A stretch of 64,000 bases of DNA from a bacterium (GTDB lineage: Bacteria > UBA8248), in the NCBI GenBank assembly GCA_030922375.1, contig JAVEPB010000216.1, positions 1-64,000 on the forward strand, given 5' to 3'. The notes under the pieces are model-generated. The model was not told the DNA's origin. It worked only from the letters and a program-made list of their open reading frames with translations, and did not search any database. Shown here in pieces: positions 36,653 through 46,331 of this stretch (positions within the stretch are counted from its first letter, which is position 1; every line of letters starts with the position of its first letter). Position numbers and translations under genes: made by a program.

Positions 36653-37942
36653 TTAGCCGCTGAGGGCCACCTTGAGCGGACCTCTGGCCTTTTCGGGATC
36701 TATTCCGTGCTGCCGAAGCTGATCCTCGGCCTCGGCCAGAACGCGATCCAGATCTCCGTATAGCTTGAAGGTTTTCGTCCAGTCCGGATAGTCGAACCCC
36801 ATCGAATGACCGAGGATTGTCATGAAGTTTTCCAGTTCGAAGGGATGATTCCCCTCCTCCGGGCAGAGCTCAAAATGGCAGCTGTGGTAGACGGTCACCA
36901 CGGAGTCCACCTCGGCGGCCCGCGCCGAAGAGAATAGTTTTTCGCGCATCGCCTCGGGCGCTCCGGGAAGGAGAAGGGTAGGACACTGGTAGCCATGGTC
37001 CTTGTATTGATCGATCTCTACCACCTCGAGTCCGGGGACGCAGGCGAGAATCGCCTTCACGTTTTCCTCCACGCCGTCGGTTCCTCCGTGGAGGTGGAGC
37101 GCAATCCGCTTGTTGACCGGAGCCGTGCAAAGTGATTTCAGGGTATCGAGATTCCGGGCCAGATATTTCGTCACATGGACAAATGGAAGCTCGTCGTCTC
37201 CAGGTCCGGAATAAAGAGGGCGGTACTCCGTGTACTGCATTTGGCAGGTGGGACAGAAAGTAATCACTTGCTCGGAGTTGTAAGACTGGAATTTCTCGAG
37301 GGACCGCGTGCCCATGGCCGCACCCGCCTCGAGATCGCTCATTCGGATATGGTTGATGCCGCAGCAGTGGGCCAATCCACCCACCACCTCGTAGTCCAAT
37401 CCCATCCGGTCGAATACATCCATGCACGAAAGCAGGATGTGCGGCGTCTTGAGAATATGACACCCGAAATAGAAAAGATTTTGAGCGGCCGCTTTCTTCC
37501 CGTGCCGGACGGAGGTAAGACGCCGGTAAAGATCGGGAGGGGTCTGGATGGCGGCCGTGGCGCGGACGATCCCGCTTAGCCGCCGGAAAAACTTTCGCCC
37601 GCGCTGGCTCAGCTCCTCTCGCCCGAAAGCGTTTTGCTGAAGTTTAACCCGGGCATAGAGAATCATCTCCCGGGGATTTATATCCTCCGGGCAGGCGTCG
37701 ATGCAGGACCCACTTTTCTGACAGGCTTGCACCCAGGCCGTCCCTTCGGGCGCATGAGCGCGATCATTGATGATATCCACCACCGAGCGGGTAACCGCGG
37801 AAGGGTCGGCTCCCTCGAGATCGGTATAGGGCAGCATCGAGCAGGCCTCGAAGCATTTTCCGCAAAATGTACAAAGTTCCGTGATCCGATCCATTCGCGC
37901 CTGGATGTCGGCAGCGAAAGGGGTTTCGGTTTTCGGGTGCAT
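36653..37942 (-). CDS. (Fe-S)-binding heterodisulfide reductase/GlpC-like protein
   Basis: MHPKTETPFAADIQARMDRITELCTFCGKCFEACSMLPYTDLEGADPSAVTRSVVDI...CQKSGSCIDACPEDINPREMILYARVKLQ; CCG-type motif GGLAHCCGINHIR. Confidence 0.88.
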   Translation of the reverse strand: MHPKTETPFAADIQARMDRITELCTFCGKCFEACSMLPYTDLEGADPSAVTRSVVDIINDRAHAPEGTAWVQACQKSGSCIDACPEDINPREMILYARVKLQQNAFGREELSQRGRKFFRRLSGIVRATAAIQTPPDLYRRLTSVRHGKKAAAQNLFYFGCHILKTPHILLSCMDVFDRMGLDYEVVGGLAHCCGINHIRMSDLEAGAAMGTRSLEKFQSYNSEQVITFCPTCQMQYTEYRPLYSGPGDDELPFVHVTKYLARNLDTLKSLCTAPVNKRIALHLHGGTDGVEENVKAILACVPGLEVVEIDQYKDHGYQCPTLLLPGAPEAMREKLFSSARAAEVDSVVTVYHSCHFELCPEEGNHPFELENFMTILGHSMGFDYPDWTKTFKLYGDLDRVLAEAEDQLRQHGIDPEKARGPLKVALSG

Positions 37943-38390
37943 AAATTTCCCTTCGCTGGGTATGGAACCTGTGATTGGTTTCAAATTTCGGTATCTAGAA
38001 ACTTTTCGTAAAAAGCCATCTAAAATTGTACCAGCGGAGCGGCATAAGAGTGTACCCGTGGGCATGAGAACATGGAGGCCCAAGGGGGCCCTAATTGGCC
38101 TTTTTCACCCCTTTTGGGCTGTTTTCCGGGCCTGCACATGGTGAATTAGTTTGGCTGTGTACACTCTTCATTTTGGGTTTCAATCGAAAATCTGAGATTG
38201 TTGAAATTCCGCAGGATCCAATTTTCGCGGAGCACATCCCACGATTTGAAAACGCCAAACACCGAGGATCTCCCTTTTTCAAATGTATAATGATGCATTA
38301 TCATTGCATCATCACCTCACACATAAAAGTCACTTGATATTCAGGTGAATTTTTTTGGACGGAATACCTAGCTATGCAGGAGCCGAATCT

Positions 38391-39554
38391 ATGCAGATCA
38401 CCCGGGTAACGCCAATCCATGCAGGACAGTTCCTATTCGTCCGGATAGAAACAGACACCGGCATTCATGGAATCGGAGAAGCCGGATCCTGGGGGCATAT
38501 CGAGGCCGCCAATGCGGCGCTGGCCAGGTTCGCCGACTACCTAGTAGGCAAGGATCCGTCCCGGATTGAACATCATTGGAACGTCATGCACCGGTTCACG
38601 TATTTCCAGGGGCTCGCCATCAACGCGGCTATCTCGGCCATTGATATCGCCCTCTGGGATATCAAGGGCAAGGCGCTCGGCGTCCCCGTCTATCAGCTTC
38701 TCGGCGGACCGGTCCGCACCAGCGCGCGAGTCTATGGGCACGTATACGGAAAAACAATCGATGAAGTCCTCGCCGAGCTGGAACGCAAAAAGGACGTGGG
38801 CTTCACCGCCGTCGGTCATATCAATCCGTTCCTGGACGAGGGAGAAGATCAGACCTACTTCAAGCCGCATGCCGCCAAGATGCGCGACGCAATCGATAAT
38901 GTCGGGCGCATGCGGGAGAAGGCAGGCAACGATCTCGATCTGTGTGTTGAGATCCACAGGCGATTGACTCCGGCGGAGGCCATCGTCCTCGCGCGGGGCA
39001 TCGAGCAGTATCATCCGATGTTCATTGAAGACCCGATGCGTCCCGAGAACACCGACGCCATGGCGCGCATCGCGGAGAAAATACGAATCCCGATCGCCAC
39101 CGGCGAGCGATTTTCCACGATTTACGAATTTCAGGCGGCCCTGTCCCGAAAAGCGGTGGAATACGCCCGTGCGGACCTCTGCCTGGTCGGCGGCATCACC
39201 GGAGGCCGTAAAGTCGCGGCCATGGCGGAATCTCACAACGTCATGATGGTTCCGCACAACCCACTGTCGCCGGTCGGCCTGGCTGCTTGCCTGCAGCTCG
39301 ACGCCGCGATACCCAATTTCGCAATTCAGGAATACAGCACCGGTTTCGAGGGGGGCGCCATGGTCTCCGAAGAAAAGCACCTCGGCCATGACATCGTCGA
39401 TGAGGTGCCGACACCGGTGGATGGCTTCGTCCCCATCCCCAATCGGCCCGGAATCGGCATTGACCTGGTCGATGACCCGGTATCCGTTCGCCCGCCGCTG
39501 AGTAAGCCGGTCGCCATGCGCCTTCATCGCGATGGTTCGCCTGTCGATCAATAG
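38391..39554 (+). CDS. mandelate racemase/muconate lactonizing enzyme family protein (sugar-acid dehydratase-like)
   Basis: MQITRVTPIHAGQFLFVRIETDTGIHGIGEAGSWGHIEAANAALARFADYLVGKDPSRIEHHWNVMHRF...INAAISAIDIALWDIKGKALGVPVYQLLGGPVR...IEDPMRPENTDAMARIAEKIRIPIATGERF. Confidence 0.94.
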   Translation: MQITRVTPIHAGQFLFVRIETDTGIHGIGEAGSWGHIEAANAALARFADYLVGKDPSRIEHHWNVMHRFTYFQGLAINAAISAIDIALWDIKGKALGVPVYQLLGGPVRTSARVYGHVYGKTIDEVLAELERKKDVGFTAVGHINPFLDEGEDQTYFKPHAAKMRDAIDNVGRMREKAGNDLDLCVEIHRRLTPAEAIVLARGIEQYHPMFIEDPMRPENTDAMARIAEKIRIPIATGERFSTIYEFQAALSRKAVEYARADLCLVGGITGGRKVAAMAESHNVMMVPHNPLSPVGLAACLQLDAAIPNFAIQEYSTGFEGGAMVSEEKHLGHDIVDEVPTPVDGFVPIPNRPGIGIDLVDDPVSVRPPLSKPVAMRLHRDGSPVDQ

Positions 39555-39767
39555 GGCTGGGATTCAGCTACTCATCCGGAAAAAATTCGCCATTTGAGGC
39601 CATGATTCCTCTATGCAAGGAGCCACGAGAAGATTTCCGGCTTCGGTCCGATACATGGGCTACGAAAATTGAACCAAGAAAACGTGGAAGCCGCTCAAGG
39701 TGTCCCAAATATTCAACTCCGATGGGAGAACCGGCTTAGCGGAAAGCCCTAGTAAGGAATTAAAAAA

Positions 39768-40547
39768 TCACGACTCCCAATGGGTTTGAATTTTATCGGC
39801 CAATTTTTCGCTGAGGACCCGGTAGAAAACGTCGCCCTGCTCGGCCGATGCGTTACGCGAGTCTCCCCAGGTTCCGGTCTCGGTATAGCGAGGCAGATTG
39901 AAGACGATGGTGTTCACGTCCGGGTCGCGCGAGAGAGCGAGATATTCCCCGGGGATCATCGGCTCCGACATGCGGTCGAAGTTGAGCAATTCGGGCTTAA
40001 AGAACATGACGGCGGAGGATTCCTGCTCGCCCGCGTGCGCCCCCCAGGGGTCGGAGAGCTTTTGCCCAAGTTCCTTCTCCACCTCTTCCTTCACCTCGTC
40101 GCTTGTCTGAATCCGCAGCATGTTCACCACCATGAGCTGGATACTCTCCCCATGCTTATGCTTGAGATCGCGCGCGGTTACGTCGGTGACTGTGCGGTTC
40201 CCGCCGTGGGCGTTCACGAAGGCGAATTTTTTAAAACCGTGTTGCGTGAGCGACTCCACCATCTCGGAAACCACCCGCCGGAAGGTGTCGATACTCAGCG
40301 TCATACTCCCTGGAAATGTCATGTGCTGTGGGGAATAACCCACCGTCAACGTCGGCGCGACAAGAGCGTTTATCAGCCTTGCGATGCGCACGCTCATCTC
40401 CAGGGCGATGATCGAGTCGGTGCCCAGGGGGCCGTGCAAGCCGTGCTGCTCGGTCGCGCCCATGGGGAGGATGGCGGTATCGACGCCGGCCTGGAGTTTT
40501 CCCTCGACGTCCTTCCAGCTCATATAGGGGATATAATGATCGCGCAT
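39768..40547 (-). CDS. creatininase family protein
   Basis: 259 aa; TAILPMGATEQHGLHGPLGTDSIIALEMSVRIARLINALVAPTLTVGYSPQHMTFPGSMTLSIDTFRRVVSEMVESLTQHGFKKFAFVNAHGGN...WGAHAGEQESSAVM. Confidence 0.93.
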   Translation of the reverse strand: MRDHYIPYMSWKDVEGKLQAGVDTAILPMGATEQHGLHGPLGTDSIIALEMSVRIARLINALVAPTLTVGYSPQHMTFPGSMTLSIDTFRRVVSEMVESLTQHGFKKFAFVNAHGGNRTVTDVTARDLKHKHGESIQLMVVNMLRIQTSDEVKEEVEKELGQKLSDPWGAHAGEQESSAVMFFKPELLNFDRMSEPMIPGEYLALSRDPDVNTIVFNLPRYTETGTWGDSRNASAEQGDVFYRVLSEKLADKIQTHWES

Positions 40548-40589
40548 GGGGAGTGTCCTTTTCGGATGAGAGAAAGATCGGCTAATTTA

Positions 40590-40650
40590 CCTGCCCAAAA
40601 ACCCAACCGGATTCTGGATTTCTTTAAACGGCATCATCAATCAATTCGCA
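40590..40650 (+). repeat. Family B2 intergenic repeat
   Basis: CCTGCCCAAAAACCCAACCGGATTCTGGATTTCTTTAAACGGCATCATCAATCAATTCG matches 54007-54066. Confidence 0.8.
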
Positions 40651-40679
40651 GCTGTAAATTCCTCGATCCGTCGCTAAAT

Positions 40680-40700
40680 TCGTAATTCGCCACGCGCAGG
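40680..40700. repeat. Family A degenerate copy
   Basis: TCGTAATTCGCCACGCGCAGG, intergenic, after a family B2 copy. Confidence 0.55.
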
Positions 40701-40728
40701 ATCAGCCGCGGGTTCCGCCTCTTGCCGT

Positions 40729-41952
40729 CTAGCGGATCGTGGGAAGTCCCAAATCGAGAGCCGAACCGTCCGTCAGGGGACGGGTGGAGAGGTCGCGCGA
40801 GGGGAGGATCACAGTCGCCAGCCCCGGAGTGGTCATTTCCCCCCGTTGGTTGACCCCGGAGATATCGATGTCCACCAGGGCGAAACCGTCTTTGTTGTAT
40901 TTCTTCGTGACCTTCCCCCGGATGAACTGGGTGTCTCCCTGGACGTTGAACCGGCGCGCCTCCACCCGAAGGCGTTTGAGCACCGCGTCGTTTCCCATCC
41001 AGTTGGTGAGGAGCGTCCCCATCCAGGCCACGCGCTGGGGCAAATAGTCGTACATCCCGGGGACACCGACTTCTTTCGCGAAGTCCTCTCTGTGATGACC
41101 GATGCCCGTGTATTCGATGCCGCCGCTCGCCTCGGGATTTTGAATGAAATGCTTGGGGTGTTTCAGGGCGTCGCGCAACAACACCCCGTGGGTGCGGGCG
41201 CGTCCGCAGGCCGCGATGAAACCCATCGTGTCCGAGAGCGAAAGCGGGCCTCTCACGATTTCGTCGAGTTCCTCGTCCTCGCCCACGTCTTCCCAATAGC
41301 GAGTCTGATCCCCCCGGATTTGGGCGGATTCCCTCAAAGCCTTCGAGTGGATGTCCTCGAGCTCTTCGGAGGTGTAGACGTGGCCTTCTATGTCCTTGTA
41401 TTTCCCTTTTTCGCGGGATGACTGACGCTCGTGGCGGGCCGTCCAGCCGAGGACCACGGCGATGGCCTCGTCGCGCTGGTTGAGAAAGGTCGATTCGACA
41501 TACTGCATGATCATCCGGCCCGAAAAGCGGGACTGTTTTTCCTCGACCCCGACCACCCGGTTCCAGACGCTGATCCGGTCGCCCGGGCGGACGTTTCGGA
41601 GAAACAGCCAGTCGTTGCCCACCGCGAAGCCGTGAACGCCGGGGAGCCCCCACTGAGAGCGGCCCGGCCAGTGATGCACGAGGGGAAAGCAGGGATGGGC
41701 GATCAATCCGCCGAAACGGGTCCATCGCGCGTACTCGACATCCCTGTAAAGGGGGTTGAGCTCCCCGATACCGTTGGAGAAGTGAGTGATCGTATCCATG
41801 CTGGCGTCGCGCAGGAATTGCTCGGGGCGAAGCTTGACGCCGATCATGGCCCTGGCCGCACCAAGGGCTTCGTCGGTGATTTTTCCCTCCGCGGCCGAAG
41901 CACCGATTTCCTTCAGTTTATCGACCGAAACTTCTTCAGCTGCCATGGTCAT
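40729..41952 (-). CDS. MaoC-like hot-dog fold hydratase/dehydratase, tandem domains
   Basis: 407 aa; THFSNGIGELNPLYRDVEYARWTRFGGLIAHPCFPLVHHWPG...RNVRPGDRISVWNRVVGVEEKQSRFSGRMIMQYVESTFLNQRDEAIAVVLGWTARHER. Confidence 0.8.
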   Translation of the reverse strand: MTMAAEEVSVDKLKEIGASAAEGKITDEALGAARAMIGVKLRPEQFLRDASMDTITHFSNGIGELNPLYRDVEYARWTRFGGLIAHPCFPLVHHWPGRSQWGLPGVHGFAVGNDWLFLRNVRPGDRISVWNRVVGVEEKQSRFSGRMIMQYVESTFLNQRDEAIAVVLGWTARHERQSSREKGKYKDIEGHVYTSEELEDIHSKALRESAQIRGDQTRYWEDVGEDEELDEIVRGPLSLSDTMGFIAACGRARTHGVLLRDALKHPKHFIQNPEASGGIEYTGIGHHREDFAKEVGVPGMYDYLPQRVAWMGTLLTNWMGNDAVLKRLRVEARRFNVQGDTQFIRGKVTKKYNKDGFALVDIDISGVNQRGEMTTPGLATVILPSRDLSTRPLTDGSALDLGLPTIR

Positions 41953-41959
41953 TTCCCTC

Positions 41960-42886
41960 TCAAGAAGATGGTAAGCCCGGCGAAGCGGGAAATCCAGAAT
42001 CCTTGCCCTGGCGGGCGCGCATCAGGGCCGCCCCAGCCACCTCGACCAACCGGTCAACGCTTTCCGCCACCTCCGCCCCGGCGGCGCGCAAAGCGGCCAC
42101 CTTGGCCTCGTGGGTTTCCGAAAGCGAGCCGATCAAAGCGCTCGCGTGGCCCATTTTTTTTCCTCTGGGGGCGCATTTTCCGACCACCAGCGCCGCCACC
42201 GGCTTGGCGTCCGGGCGCCCCGCGTATTCGGCCGCCCGGGATTCATCCTGCCCGCCGATTTCTCCCAGGAAGACAATCGCCTCGGTCTCGGAGTCGCGGT
42301 GGAAAAGCTCCAGAGCTTCCAGTGCGGACAGGCCCTTGATCGGGTCACCGCCGATTCCCACGACGGTGGACTGGCCTAAACCGGCGAGGGTCAGGCGGTG
42401 GGACGATTCATAGGAGAGCGAGCCGCTTTGCGAGATCACCCCCAGCGGCCCGGGCACACAACAAAAAGAGGGCATGAATCCGACCTTGGCCTTGCCCGGT
42501 GAGATGATGCCGGGGGTGTTGGGGGCAATGACCACCGCGCCGTTCGCTTCCGCGGCAGCCCTCATCTCCATCGCGTCCAGAACGGGAAATCCATCCCCCG
42601 GGTAAACCACCAGGCGGCAGCCCGCCTCTACCGCCTCGACGATGGCGTCCAGGGCCGAGTGGGGCGGGACGTAGACAAGAGAGGTGTCCGCTCCCACCTC
42701 CCGGCATGCGGTGACCATGTCCGGAAAGACCGGAAGCCCCTCCACTTCGAGATCCGAGCGGCCGGGAGTCACTCCTCCCAGGAGACACGTTCCATAGGCT
42801 TTCAGGTCGTTTGCCGAAAAACGACCCATTTTTCCGGTGATCCCCTGAATCACGACCCGGTTGCGCTCGTCCAGAAGGATGCTCAC
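41960..42886 (-). CDS. succinate-CoA ligase alpha subunit family (SucD-like)
   Basis: 308 aa; MSILLDERNRVVIQGITGKMGRFSANDLKAYGTCLLGGVTPG...GVISQSGSLSYESSHRLTLAGLGQSTVVGIGGDPIKG...GKKMGHASALI. Confidence 0.92.
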   Translation of the reverse strand: MSILLDERNRVVIQGITGKMGRFSANDLKAYGTCLLGGVTPGRSDLEVEGLPVFPDMVTACREVGADTSLVYVPPHSALDAIVEAVEAGCRLVVYPGDGFPVLDAMEMRAAAEANGAVVIAPNTPGIISPGKAKVGFMPSFCCVPGPLGVISQSGSLSYESSHRLTLAGLGQSTVVGIGGDPIKGLSALEALELFHRDSETEAIVFLGEIGGQDESRAAEYAGRPDAKPVAALVVGKCAPRGKKMGHASALIGSLSETHEAKVAALRAAGAEVAESVDRLVEVAGAALMRARQGKDSGFPASPGLPSS

Positions 42887-44007
42887 GCCACCCCCCCCGC
42901 GAGCGAAACCGCCTCGGCCACAGCCGCGTCGAGCGTCGCGTGATTTCGGATACCCAGATTATCGAAAATTCCCTGCACAGCCCCGGCGTTGGTCCCGTTG
43001 AGACGGAATACCACGGGCTTCGCGCTCTCGCGCTCATTCATGATGTCGTGAATCACGCGGGCCACGCGATCCATCTGTGTGGCGCCGCCGAAGATGCTCA
43101 CCAGGATGGAGCGCACTCCCGGATCGCCGTCGAGCATTTCAAAGGCCAGCCGGTATCCTTCCGGGGTGGGGTTGGCGCTGCAATCGAGGAAGCAGGCGGG
43201 ACTGCCCCCGGCCGCCTGGATGAGGTCCATCGTCGCCATGGTCATGCCCGCGCCGCCCGAGATCAGACCGACGTTCCCTTCCATCGGAATGAGCATAAGC
43301 CCGGCCGCGAGGCACCGCTCGACCGGCTTTGGCTCGCGGCTGTTCGAGGCGCGGATGGCTTCTGCGATTCCTAAATCGCGAAACGCGGCCGATTCGTCCC
43401 TGACGATTTTCGCGTCGGCCGCCATGAGCGAGCCCCCGGCCAGCACGGCAAGTGGATTGATCTCGACGGTGGTGCAGTCATGCGCCCAGGCGACGCGAAG
43501 AAGCGAGCGGGCGATTCGGAGGACTTTTTCACGCACCGAGGAATCGCCCTCTAAAGGAGAGAGCAGGCCGCGGAATTCGTGGACCCGAAAGTTGCGGGGG
43601 AGACCGACGGGGTAGCGAACGGGGGGAGGCGCGCCCTCCACGTCCACCCCTCCGGCGGGCGAGTAGAGGAGCATGTAGCCCCCCGCCCCACCGTCCACGG
43701 CCGCCGAGAGGTAGAGTTCGCGCTCGATCTCCAGCCAGGGCTCCATCAAAACGGCCGAAGGGCGCTCCTCGCCGAAATCCATATCGAGAATCCTGCCGGC
43801 GGCCTCTGCGGCGGATTGCGGGTCCTCCACCCGGACGACGCCTCCGGATTTCCCGCGTCCGCCGCTCCTCACCTGGGCTTTCACCGCGGCGGGGTAGGTG
43901 AACGGGCTGCGCAAAATCTCCTCGGGCCGCTCGACGAGCCAACCGGCGGGCGTGGGAACGCCAGCCGCCCGGAGCAGATTTTTTCCCTCGTGCTCTGTCA
44001 TCAGCAT
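42883..44007 (-). CDS. succinate-CoA ligase beta subunit family, ATP-grasp (SucC-like)
   Basis: MLMTEHEGKNLLRAAGVPTPAGWLVERPEEI...AAVKAQVRSGGRGKSGGVVRV...TTVEINPLAVLAGGSLMAADAKIVRDE...GNVGLISGGAGMTMATMDLIQAAGGSPACFLDCSANPTPEGYRLAFEMLDGDPGVRSILVSIFGG; 4-nt overlap with SucD-like gene. Confidence 0.9.
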   Translation of the reverse strand: MLMTEHEGKNLLRAAGVPTPAGWLVERPEEILRSPFTYPAAVKAQVRSGGRGKSGGVVRVEDPQSAAEAAGRILDMDFGEERPSAVLMEPWLEIERELYLSAAVDGGAGGYMLLYSPAGGVDVEGAPPPVRYPVGLPRNFRVHEFRGLLSPLEGDSSVREKVLRIARSLLRVAWAHDCTTVEINPLAVLAGGSLMAADAKIVRDESAAFRDLGIAEAIRASNSREPKPVERCLAAGLMLIPMEGNVGLISGGAGMTMATMDLIQAAGGSPACFLDCSANPTPEGYRLAFEMLDGDPGVRSILVSIFGGATQMDRVARVIHDIMNERESAKPVVFRLNGTNAGAVQGIFDNLGIRNHATLDAAVAEAVSLAGGVA

Positions 44008-44321
44008 GTGAGCAGTTTTTGTTACGTCTCGCGTTCCTGTCAAGTGCGGAAAGGATGACAGGGAGGACTCCGAAATGAATTTCCACCGAAATTTCCTAAA
44101 TAGCATCCTGATAAGCGAGAGCTGACGGAAATGACCTCCGAGTGACACACCCCCAAAACCGCCCCTGGTGAAATTACAATTCCAGTTGAAAATCAGGATG
44201 TGCTCCGCGAAAATTGGACCCCCAATTAAAGTTCGTATTTTGATGAGACCTGAATTAATCGTACTATCGCACTACAATTCAAGGGCGAGAGATTTATTCA
44301 GGTTTTGACATTGGAGCGAAA

Positions 44322-44948
44322 ATGAAAAATACACAGGACCTTCGAGCGCATATCAAAAAGAGCATTCCCGAAATATCTTGGATCGCGGACGAGAAGACAA
44401 AGGAAAAAATTATCGACGCTTATCAAATGGCATTGGAAAAAAGCACATGGAAGGATATGGCGGATGTCCCGCATATTTTCGTTGGGGGTGAACCGAAGGG
44501 AGACATGCTCGATCATGTTCGGGCTGTAGTTCAACTTTGCCGCGAATCAACACGGATAATGAAATCGTTTGGCCATCAAATTGACGAACAACTGGTTCTA
44601 ACCGGTGCAATACTTCACGATGTAGGAAAAATCGTTGAACATGCACAAAGGGATGGGGTCAAGGTCGCGAACAAGCGGTTGCGTCATCCTATGCTCGGCG
44701 CCCATATAGTTCTTAACTGCGGATTTTCAGACGACGTTGCGCACATCATCATGCGTCATTCCGTTGAGGGTGACATCCCCCTTCCTCCGGAACACGGTGG
44801 CGGCGGGCGGCTTGCCAACCTTCGGACAATAGAGTGCATGATTGTGGCCAACTGCGATCATCTCGCTGCTCAGGTTCGAAAAAGGGAATGGGGGGAGATG
44901 AGCGGCTCCTCCCCTCTCCTGGACCCGGGAGTTCCTTTTAATTCCTGA
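44322..44948 (+). CDS. HD domain protein (predicted phosphohydrolase)
   Basis: 208 aa; LDHVRAVVQLCRESTRIMKSFGHQIDEQLVLTGAILHDVGKIVEHAQRDG...HPMLGAHIVLNCGFSDDVAHIIMRHS. Confidence 0.8.
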   Translation: MKNTQDLRAHIKKSIPEISWIADEKTKEKIIDAYQMALEKSTWKDMADVPHIFVGGEPKGDMLDHVRAVVQLCRESTRIMKSFGHQIDEQLVLTGAILHDVGKIVEHAQRDGVKVANKRLRHPMLGAHIVLNCGFSDDVAHIIMRHSVEGDIPLPPEHGGGGRLANLRTIECMIVANCDHLAAQVRKREWGEMSGSSPLLDPGVPFNS

Positions 44949-45085
44949 ATTATTCAAATATTCCCTCGGCTTGCTCATGGGCGAAAGCCCTCCCAACCTC
45001 CTCCGCCAAATTCCTTGATTTGCAGGAAAATTTTCCATTTGTAATAACAGGGAATTATCTTAGAAATGGAATTTGATCGGCTCTC

Positions 45086-45119
45086 TTCATGGCAGTTAGC
45101 GATTCGCCATGCACGAGCC
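45086..45119. repeat. Family A degenerate copy
   Basis: CTTCATGGCAGTTAGCGATTCGCCATGCACGAGC, intergenic. Confidence 0.7.
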
Positions 45120-45154
45120 GGAGAGATACCTCTGTTTTCAACCTGCCGCACGAA

Positions 45155-45970
45155 CTAGAGAAGGCTCCGCAAATGGGCAATCCCAAGCTCGGCGGAGGTC
45201 TGGAAATCCGGAGGCATCCGCACCTGAATCGCAAGATATCCTTTGTAATCAATCGCCCTTAAGGTGTCGACAATTTCCCTGAACGGGACATGTCCCGCTC
45301 CGGGGTAGAGGCGGTTGCTATCGGAAATGTGCATATGACCCAGGTGCTCCTTTGCATCCACGATGCTTCTTGAGAAGGACACATCCTCGATGTTCATATG
45401 AAAGGTATCGAGCATGAGCCCAAGGCCGGGACTATTGATCTCCTTTACGAAAGCCACGCCTTCTTGGGCGTTATATATAAAATTGTTGCCGTAGCGGTGC
45501 CGGTGCTGCGGCTCAAAAAGGATACGCGCTCCCTTCTCGGCGGCGTAATCGGAACCTTCCCTGATAGCATCTCGCATCCAGCCGAGGGATACCTTGTAGT
45601 CTTCCCCTTCGCTCAATCGCCCCCGGAAGGTCCCGACAGTGGCCCCCACGCCGAAATATGCCGCGACGTCCAACGAACCTTTCAGGCGATCCATCCCTTC
45701 CTTTCGAATCGCTTCGTCGGGATGACAAAGCCATACGGAGTCCTGAAATCCGATGGCGGCTGTGTGAATGGAGGAAACTTCCAGATTATTTTCCTCAACT
45801 TCTTTTCTGATGGCATCGAGATCAAGGTCCCGGGGCTTTCTAAGTGAAAGATCAACTCCCTCATAGCCCAACTCCGAAAGAACCCGCAAATTGTCGCCCA
45901 GTGCGCCTTGTGCGCTTGGGAGTAAAGGCGTATCGACTTCAGGCGTTGCAACCTGAAAGCTGATCTTCAT
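45155..45970 (-). CDS. sugar phosphate isomerase/epimerase (xylose-isomerase-like TIM barrel)
   Basis: MKISFQVATPEVDTPLLPSAQGALGDNLRVLSELGYEGVDLSLRKPRDLD...GARILFEPQHRHRYGNNFIYNAQEGVAFVKEINSPGLGLMLDTFHMNIEDVSF...HMHISDSNRLYPGAGHVPF. Confidence 0.9.
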   Translation of the reverse strand: MKISFQVATPEVDTPLLPSAQGALGDNLRVLSELGYEGVDLSLRKPRDLDLDAIRKEVEENNLEVSSIHTAAIGFQDSVWLCHPDEAIRKEGMDRLKGSLDVAAYFGVGATVGTFRGRLSEGEDYKVSLGWMRDAIREGSDYAAEKGARILFEPQHRHRYGNNFIYNAQEGVAFVKEINSPGLGLMLDTFHMNIEDVSFSRSIVDAKEHLGHMHISDSNRLYPGAGHVPFREIVDTLRAIDYKGYLAIQVRMPPDFQTSAELGIAHLRSLL

Positions 45971-46331
45971 TGGAGCGTATCCTTTTGGCATGGCCGAAGA
46001 AAAAACCTTCACGTAAAATAAGATTGGTCTCACTAATCCGACAAACTCACCGATGCGCACCGCCCGATCGGGCGATAGAGCCAAGGTGAATCGTTAGGTC
46101 AAGGTTCGATGTTCCGAAACCGGGAGACATCGACAGCTTCTCCTGTCTCGGCGCTGGATTCAATTGCCTGACTGATATCGCGCTCACGCGAAATGATAGT
46201 TTGAGATTACATCGGGCCGGCCAGTTTAACACGTCGATACCTCTTGATTGGGAATTCGCCATGCGAAGGATATTTTGCCGCGCCCGGGTCCCATCAAACG
46301 CCCTTCTCAAGTTATTCAATCGAAATGGAAA

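Noticed and set aside
40637-41725. 362-aa minus-strand ORF rich in Arg/Gly/Pro
   Set aside because: Alternative frame overlapping the MaoC-like gene; low-complexity composition.
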